From JACNIZ01 sp964344765 (GTDB lineage Bacteria; Planctomycetota; UBA1135): a stretch of DNA of 64,000 bases. Of this stretch, positions 58,756 through 64,000 are shown in pieces. Made by a program: the position numbers and the translations under genes. The notes beneath the pieces were generated by a model. The model was given only the letters and a program-made list of their open reading frames with translations, was not told the origin of the DNA and made no database searches. The stretch's first letter is position 1, and every line of letters starts with the position of its first letter. The stretch covers positions 1-64,000 of the forward strand of contig CAYFOM010000010.1 of the NCBI GenBank assembly GCA_964344765.1, read 5' to 3'.

Positions 58756-59643
58756 CTAGTTGATCCAGGAAAGGATGTCGATGCCGACTTGGGTGCTATC
58801 GATGCTACCCACGCAGCCCGGCATGCAAATCGCAGCCGTCAGCTCTTGGCACTCGGCGTCGGTCACGGTGTAGAACACAGTGCCATTGCCGTCATTGCCG
58901 GTGGGGATCAGAGTTTGCACACAAACTTGGTCAACCGCAGCCGACGGCACCTGGCCGCCCGGCTCGATCGGGAACACACCACCACCCGAGCCGCCGCCCG
59001 AGGTGCTGACCAGGTCGTTGCGAACCTGGACGTGGATGTTGTTCATCATGTTGAGGTTGATCTCGTAGCCCATTTCGATGCCGTCGACGCGAGCCAGCAG
59101 CGCGAAGGCTTGGCTGGTGGACCGAATGACCAGGTCCTTGGGCAGGCGGAAGGAAGCGGTATCGATGCCCCACCCGGAGAAGCTGCTGCTTCGCGAGTAG
59201 TTCTGAGTCATGAACGGAATCAGAGCGTCGATGGAGATCAGGTTGGACCCGTTAGGTCCTGCTACGACGAATCGGATGTTGGAAACGGAAGTGGTGCGGA
59301 ATGCAGCGAATTGGAAAACCAATTCATCATCTACCACGTAGAGGTCGGCGTAAAGATTAGCCTCGGGGATGAGGGTGCCAACTTGGTCGGGCTGCAGGGG
59401 ATGGGTACCAACAGCCATTTCCTCGAAATCATCCAATCCGTCGGAGTCGGAGTCGGGGGTTGCCCAACTCGTGGTCAGACGGGCCTCCAAAGCGTCGTGC
59501 AGACCATCGGCGTCGGTGTCCAGGCCGAGTGCGAACTGATTCCCGGATGCCACAAGGCCTTTGTCGGCCGAGGGAAGGCTTGGGAACAACGCAATCGCCG
59601 CTGCGGTGAACGCAGTTACGGACAAAAGACGAGATGGAGTCAT
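58756..59643 (-). CDS. Secreted thrombospondin-type-3-repeat protein
   Basis: A 295-residue exported protein (signal peptide MTPSRLLSVTAFTAAAIALFPSLPSA). Two calcium-binding type-3 repeats are near the N-terminus (DTDADGLHDALE and DSDSDGLDDFEE). A beta-rich domain follows (ANLYADLYVVDDELVFQFAAF ... FSGWGIDTASFRLPKDLVIRSTS). A Ser/Gly linker (TSGGGSGGG) and a small cysteine-containing C-terminal domain (VCVQTLIPTG ... ECQELTAAICMPGCVG) end the protein; the four cysteines may form disulfides. A surface or extracellular role is likely, function unknown. Confidence 0.75.
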   Translation of the reverse strand: MTPSRLLSVTAFTAAAIALFPSLPSADKGLVASGNQFALGLDTDADGLHDALEARLTTSWATPDSDSDGLDDFEEMAVGTHPLQPDQVGTLIPEANLYADLYVVDDELVFQFAAFRTTSVSNIRFVVAGPNGSNLISIDALIPFMTQNYSRSSSFSGWGIDTASFRLPKDLVIRSTSQAFALLARVDGIEMGYEINLNMMNNIHVQVRNDLVSTSGGGSGGGVFPIEPGGQVPSAAVDQVCVQTLIPTGNDGNGTVFYTVTDAECQELTAAICMPGCVGSIDSTQVGIDILSWIN

Positions 59644-59897
59644 GGGGACGAGTTTATGGAGTCAGGGGGTGACCCGAATTCAGTCTAACCAGAAAACCGG
59701 AGGATTGAGCCGGTCTTTTCTTGTTTGGTCAGATATTCCTAGGCTTTTAGGGCGATTTGGTAACCAATTCTATGCCTAATCCCACAAGCGCTCCGAGTTG
59801 TTTTTATAGGCAAAATTCCAAACTTCTGACTATCGAATTGAATGGACTTCCTGTATCCTTAGCGCCCTCTGTGGCTTAGGCCCAGGTTTTGGAATAT

Positions 59898-59974
59898 GCA
59901 CCCGTAGCTCAGTTGGATAGAGTGGCAGCCTCCGAAGCTGCAGGCCGCACGTTCGAATCGTGCCGGGTGCACCA
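59898..59974 (+). tRNA. tRNA-Arg (CCG anticodon)
   Basis: A 77-nt cloverleaf with encoded CCA. Acceptor GCACCCG/CGGGTGC, D arm GCTC...GAGT, anticodon stem GCAGC/GCTGC with loop CTCCGAA (anticodon CCG, reads CGG), T arm GCACG-TTCGAAT-CGTGC. All stems pair. The next gene starts 9 bp after its 3' end, so the two may be co-transcribed and processed. Confidence 0.95.
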
Positions 59975-59983
59975 CCAAAATAC

Positions 59984-62576
59984 ATGGATTCTTCCAAAGC
60001 AATTCTCTTTATTGCCTTATTGCTGCTGGTTTTCGGCGGCGCATGGCTGATTTTCGACGAAAGCCCCCGTCCCCTTCCGCCGATCGCGACTGTGGGTGAT
60101 GGATCTCCCGGGGTGGCAGTGTTGTCCAAACCCGCGGAGGCAATCGCGCCCAAGGTTGCTCAAAGCTCTGCGCAAGATCCCGAAGCCAGTCCGACTGAGA
60201 GTCAGAGTGAAGCCCAGCCTGCCGTTACAAGGGTTGCGCAGGGCAGGACGGTCAAAGTTGTCGATACCGACGACAACCCAATCGCCGGAGTTCGCGTTCA
60301 CTATCTGATCTCTGAAGAAGAGCGCTGGCGCAAGCAGTTCGACGCGATGAAGGAGAAAGTCGAGCTGGTGAAAGCCCTCGACCACAACCGTCAAACCGAA
60401 GCAGCCGAATCCAAGGTCTCCGACCACGCGGGCTTGATTGACCTTCCGCTAACCGGAGTGGGTTTGGTATCTGCCGATTCCGGCACGGCCAGCAATATTG
60501 CGGTGGTGGAACCGTACGAGGAAGGAACCGAGCAACAGATCATCCTTCAACTGGAGCCGTACTCGCGAATGGCTGTGCGGGTGGTTCAACCCGATGGTTC
60601 GCCGGCCGCCAATCAAGTTGTGCGCCTGCAGGCCAGCGATCGCTCCAAAGTGGACGCCCCCGGGCAATCGTGGGCAAGGTGGACGCCGATTCGATCATCC
60701 ATTCCTACCGATGCCGACGGCCGAACCAACATCCGACTAGATCTAGAGCCTCTACTCGACATGGGATTTCTGCGGATCGACGATCCGGTTTATCAGCTGT
60801 CCATTTTTGGCATGTCGGCGCCGTTGCTCGAACAAAGAGTGGATGTGGACACCACCGAAGAGGTCGTGCTAACCCTTCCCGCCCACGGTGTCATTCAAGT
60901 TCAGATGCAAGGCTTCCCTGCTTCCATGGTGCCTCAGGTAGGGAATCTAAACGCTCCCGAAAGGCGCGGTTTCTTTAACCAACTCAAAGCTACGACCGAA
61001 GAACCGGTCGATGGCATTTGGACCTATGAGCAGGTGCCTTTAGGTAGTGAGTATGCGGTCAACGTGGTTTACCACTACCAGCAAGATGCATGGCTCACCG
61101 CCAACTTAGTTAATGAAAATGGTGAAGAATTTCCGAATGGGCTTTCGTCGGATGGCTTGTCCGCGTGGATTTGGGCGCCGCCAAATTACATGACGGCCAT
61201 TAAGCTTCAAAACGAAATCGGTCACGAAGGTTCCCTTGTTACAAAGGCGCCTCAGTCACATAAGCCCGAACAGTTAGCGCTTCCGTTCAGCCGCGTCATT
61301 TTTGAATACAACCCCATGGCTCAATGGGGTCGGCGCAATCCCGGATTCGACGAGTACCGCTACGCAGTTGTTGATCTACCTGCGGCCGAACCTGGTAAGC
61401 CCTATGAGTTGGGAGACGTCAAGCTTTTGCCCTTGGATGACTTGTTGCAGGTCGAAGTAGTCGATATTCAGGGTCAACCGATTCCAAATGCCAAAGCTGA
61501 AGTTGACTACCACTACTTCTGGGGCAGCGGCGACAACATCCGCGATACTTGGAGGGGTGTCCACTACCTTCCTCACGATATGAAGACTGATGACGATGGA
61601 TCCCTAAGCATCTATGGTCCCAGTTGGCAATTCGCTTGCAACATCAACAAGGTTTATTACCCGGACAAAGAGGATTTTCTTCCAGAAGAGTTTCGGCTTA
61701 AGGTTAGTCATGCTGATTATCAAACTGTTCAGATCGACTTCCAGCCAACGGACAGGAAACTGCGCGCAGTCTTGCAACAAGCCGCATCGGTTACGGGTAG
61801 TGTGTTGAAGTCGGAGCACTACTCGAGAATTTCGGTTTGCGCGGTAAAGCCGGGCACGCCAACGGTTGTGTACGGCCAAGAACCTGATTTTCTTGGGTGG
61901 GCTAGGGTCGAACGTCGTACTCCTAAAGGAGAGAGCGCATTGCCATTCACTCTTACCGGCCTTCCCCCAGAGCCATGCGACATCATTTTTCTGGAAGGTG
62001 ACGGCGGCAGCGAATTTCACCGAATTCCATCGGTGCCGACGCAAGTCGGCAGTACCCGCCCAGGCGTTTTGCAAGATATCGATCTTCTTCCTTTCCTCGA
62101 CTTCGTTGAATTGGAAGTCATTGATGAAAACGGAGTCCGGGTAGGCGGTGACGCACTTGCCTCCACGTTTGAGAGAATCATGCGCTTCAGTCCTGACTTT
62201 AGATCCGGATCAGGAACCGCAACGACTATACGCGACGATCGCCTTTGCATTCACATGGCGAAGGGAACCAAGTATTTCGGCACTCTTCGAGGCGATGGTT
62301 TTGCCCAAATCAAGTTGGATGGACTCGAGGCCGGCGTTCACGTAGTGCACTTGAATTCGCTTCCACGAATTGTTCGAGCCGATCCAAGGCGAACCGGGCA
62401 TGTGGAGTGGCTACGCAACTGGTGCGGGCGAATACACTCTGCACATTTACCCGTCTAGCGGTGTAACCGTTGAATGCTCACCGATCACCATTGAGTTGAC
62501 GAAAACACACCTCTATTCCAACACTCCGGTAAGCGTCGAAATTCCAGCTGCGGTCATTAAGTCGTTCAACCCCTAA
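59984..62576 (+). CDS. Membrane-anchored protein with carboxypeptidase-regulatory-like domains, frameshifted C-terminus
   Basis: From ATG 59984 the frame runs to TAG at 62458 (824 residues), but its last ~30 residues look out of frame. The +1 frame is open from 62355 and continues with sensible sequence (FEPIQGEPGMWSGYATGAGEYTLHIYPSSGVTVECS) to 62576, so a frameshift lies between 62355 and 62456. One N-terminal membrane helix (AILFIALLLLVFGGAWLIF) is followed by beta-sandwich units with the pattern VKVVDTDDNPIAGVRVHYL, VVQPDGSPAANQVVRLQ and VEVVDIQGQPIPNAKAEVDYHY, as in the outer part of the sigma fusion at 37135. Natural decay or sequence error cannot be told apart. Function unknown. Confidence 0.65.
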
Positions 62577-62599
62577 GCTCAACTTCTCGTTGGGCTTTT
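62576..62599 (+). terminator. Rho-independent terminator
   Basis: AGCTCAAC (62576-62583) pairs with GTTGGGCT (62589-62596) over 8 bp with one G-T pair and a 5-nt loop, and is followed by TTTT. It begins at the end of the shifted reading frame, supporting 62576 as the true 3' end of that gene. Confidence 0.6.
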
Positions 62600-62619
62600 G
62601 CAACCGATTAAATTAAGAA

Positions 62620-63720
62620 TTAATCCCGACGACCATCCCGCACCGGCACCACCGGAAGTTCGCCCTGATATGGGAAGACGTCCGGCTTAGTTTTGCCGCG
62701 GTTGCGACTTGCGAATAACTTCTCGGCGCCGCGACGCAGGTTGCCGAATTGGCCGCGCAGATTGTCGTGACGATCGCCGCGGCCATCGGGTACACCGTCA
62801 AGGTCTAGACCAAAAACGCGCACCATCATCGTGCCGACCCAATTCCCATCGCGGTCGCGCACCGGGTGATAAACGTCATAACCGGCGAGCCAATGCAGGT
62901 CGTCGCCTGAAGCGAACAGGTAAAGAATGGGGCTGCCGTCGTCGAGCATGCGCGACAAGGTGAACATGCGGAACTCAGCGGTGCTGAACGGGAACGGCAA
63001 GTCGAATTCGAAATCGACCGTGGTCGACGACATTGACTGCTTGTCGTTTGCATCCATCACAACCATGAACTGATCGTGATGCACTTCAATGCGTTCCCAA
63101 TCGTGCTTCACGTGATTCCAGTAGCCCTGGTAATCCGCTTCCGTCTGTTTGATCGCATGCAAATCGGCGACGATTAACTGGGCGATTTGCTCCACCTCGC
63201 GGTCGGCTTTGGCGTGCCGCCACTCCGACTTTTTGAATTCCCACTCGTCGCCAAAGTGCATGCCATGCTCCTGCCCGCCTTTGCGCGGGTTCCACTTTTT
63301 GCCATACAGGTCATACGCGGTCAGCAACTCTTCCAGCCTTTCGTAATCCGCCTTGCTGACGTGCCCCTTCACCTTGGCCAACGCCTCCTTGGACGCCGAC
63401 TTGGTCCACTTCGCCTTGTGCAAATCCTTCAGCAAATCCCCTAGCCACAACTCGGGTTGGCCGCCCTGCGCAGCCACCAACGGCTTGGTTGCCAAGCCAA
63501 AGCAACTGTCCTCGAACTGCTTGCCCGGATACGGCTTGCCGTCGGCCTTAAAACGCGGGAATTCCCAATCCTTGGCGAATCCTCGACCGCGCAACTCTTC
63601 AACGCTGACCATGCGCGGCTGCACCGCCTTCGGGTCATATCCGGAATCAGCCGGTTGCTGCGCGCAAACCGCCGGCAGGGCCATAAGGGATAGGTGGCAC
63701 AACGAGAGGGTAAGAAGCAT
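62620..63720 (-). CDS. Exported protein of unknown function
   Basis: A 366-residue protein with signal peptide (LLTLSLCHLSLMALPAVCAQ). The mature region has a helical charged part (KWTKSASKEALAKVKGHVSKADYERLEELLTAYDLYGKKW), a His/Trp-rich middle (HGMHFGDEWEFKKSEWRHAKADREVEQIAQLIVADLHAI) and a beta-rich C-terminus (FMVVMDANDKQSMSSTTVDFEFDLPFPFSTAEFRMFTLSRML). No family recognised. The many acidic/His clusters could bind metal. It is divergent from the partial gene at the right edge, with about 100 bp between starts. Confidence 0.65.
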   Translation of the reverse strand: MLLTLSLCHLSLMALPAVCAQQPADSGYDPKAVQPRMVSVEELRGRGFAKDWEFPRFKADGKPYPGKQFEDSCFGLATKPLVAAQGGQPELWLGDLLKDLHKAKWTKSASKEALAKVKGHVSKADYERLEELLTAYDLYGKKWNPRKGGQEHGMHFGDEWEFKKSEWRHAKADREVEQIAQLIVADLHAIKQTEADYQGYWNHVKHDWERIEVHHDQFMVVMDANDKQSMSSTTVDFEFDLPFPFSTAEFRMFTLSRMLDDGSPILYLFASGDDLHWLAGYDVYHPVRDRDGNWVGTMMVRVFGLDLDGVPDGRGDRHDNLRGQFGNLRRGAEKLFASRNRGKTKPDVFPYQGELPVVPVRDGRRD

Positions 63721-63823
63721 CCTCTTCCCATCGGCTTGCCGACGACGGAAGTTGACGCCAGCCTGATCGCGGCAAAAGACAATTTCCTTACTTTTTCAAG
63801 CAAATAGCCGATGAGAGAACAGG

Positions 63824-64000
63824 ATGCTGTCACTGCTCGTCCTTTTTGTTTCGCCTGTCGCCCCCCCACAAACCAAGTGGGAGCTGCCGGATCGCCCCGA
63901 TAAACCCGCCCAGCAACAATCTGCGCAGGAGCCGGAAAAGCCGTCTAAAGAGCAGCCCGCGAAGGATCCCAAGGCGCCTGCAAAGGAGAAACCGGCGCAG
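63824..64000 (+). CDS. Partial secreted protein with Pro/Lys/Gln-rich linker (runs off the window)
   Basis: From ATG 63824 the frame is open for 59 codons to the window edge. It begins with a short signal-like stretch (MLSLLVLFVSPVAPPQ), then a low-complexity region rich in Pro, Lys, Glu and Gln, as in linkers of envelope proteins. Nothing more can be said without the rest of the gene. Confidence 0.5.
   Translation, partial: MLSLLVLFVSPVAPPQTKWELPDRPDKPAQQQSAQEPEKPSKEQPAKDPKAPAKEKPAQ

Noticed and set aside
1..64000. CRISPR array, rRNA, transposase or prophage genes
   Set aside because: No regularly spaced short repeats, no rRNA-like conserved stretches and no transposase or phage proteins were seen.

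Overview
The window looks like chromosomal DNA from a Gram-negative-type, high-GC environmental bacterium, most likely a planctomycete (Planctomycetota). That is inferred from gene content: many long secreted FG-GAP and beta-helix proteins, a DUF1080 lipoprotein, three separate ECF sigma factor loci (one sigma factor fused to a membrane segment and carboxypeptidase-regulatory-like domains), a coenzyme B12-dependent ribonucleotide reductase, and GTG/TTG starts with GTGA or ATGA stop/start overlaps. There is no rRNA, CRISPR array, phage or insertion sequence. Two tRNA genes are present.

Layout. 0.1-9.6 kb: three secreted seven-bladed FG-GAP propeller proteins surround a hipBA toxin-antitoxin pair and an ABC exporter. 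9.7-17.7 kb: housekeeping genes (NAD-dependent epimerase, nrdJ, a GT9 glycosyltransferase, YwiC-like, AlkD-like, a MATE pump). 17.7-17.9 kb, minus strand: a short gene of the SelW/Rdx family with an in-frame UGA exactly where the second cysteine of CxxC is expected, followed by a perfect 8-bp hairpin with a GUU loop. This is a probable selenoprotein that ordinary gene calling misses, and it is the most interesting item here. 18-24 kb: a CAP-domain gene broken by an in-frame TAA, small lipoproteins, an outer-membrane-barrel-like TraF-family protein, a YcxB-like protein and a DUF1080 lipoprotein. 24-37 kb: cell-surface functions: a 1210-residue repeat protein, a deacetylase-like protein, a sigma / anti-sigma / secretin-like operon, two tandem subtilases, a lipoprotein and an IPT plus propeller protein. 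37-41 kb: the fused sigma factor and a CNNM/CBS protein. 41-46 kb: a minus-strand cluster with a VTC polyphosphate-polymerase-like protein, a DUF4956 membrane protein, an HlyD-type adaptor and a membrane-anchored phosphodiesterase. 46-48 kb: a TIGR03546/TIGR03545-like pair, the second gene split by a -1 frameshift at a canonical slippery heptamer. 48-56 kb: an acetyltransferase, a cysteine-less transglutaminase-like protein, an M14 metallopeptidase, and a HAD / amidohydrolase / NAD synthetase operon. 56-60 kb: an RpoE/RseA/RseB-like cassette and a thrombospondin-type-3 protein. 60-64 kb: tRNA-Arg, a membrane-anchored multi-domain protein with a frameshifted C-terminus, and secreted unknowns.

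A recurrent theme is a beta-rich C-terminal module of about 100-130 residues that ends many otherwise unrelated secreted proteins (propellers, subtilases, M14 peptidase, deacetylase-like, beta-helix). It probably serves a shared secretion, sorting or surface role. Three genes carry interruptions (one nonsense, two frameshifts), so either recoding, real decay or assembly error must be considered for each.
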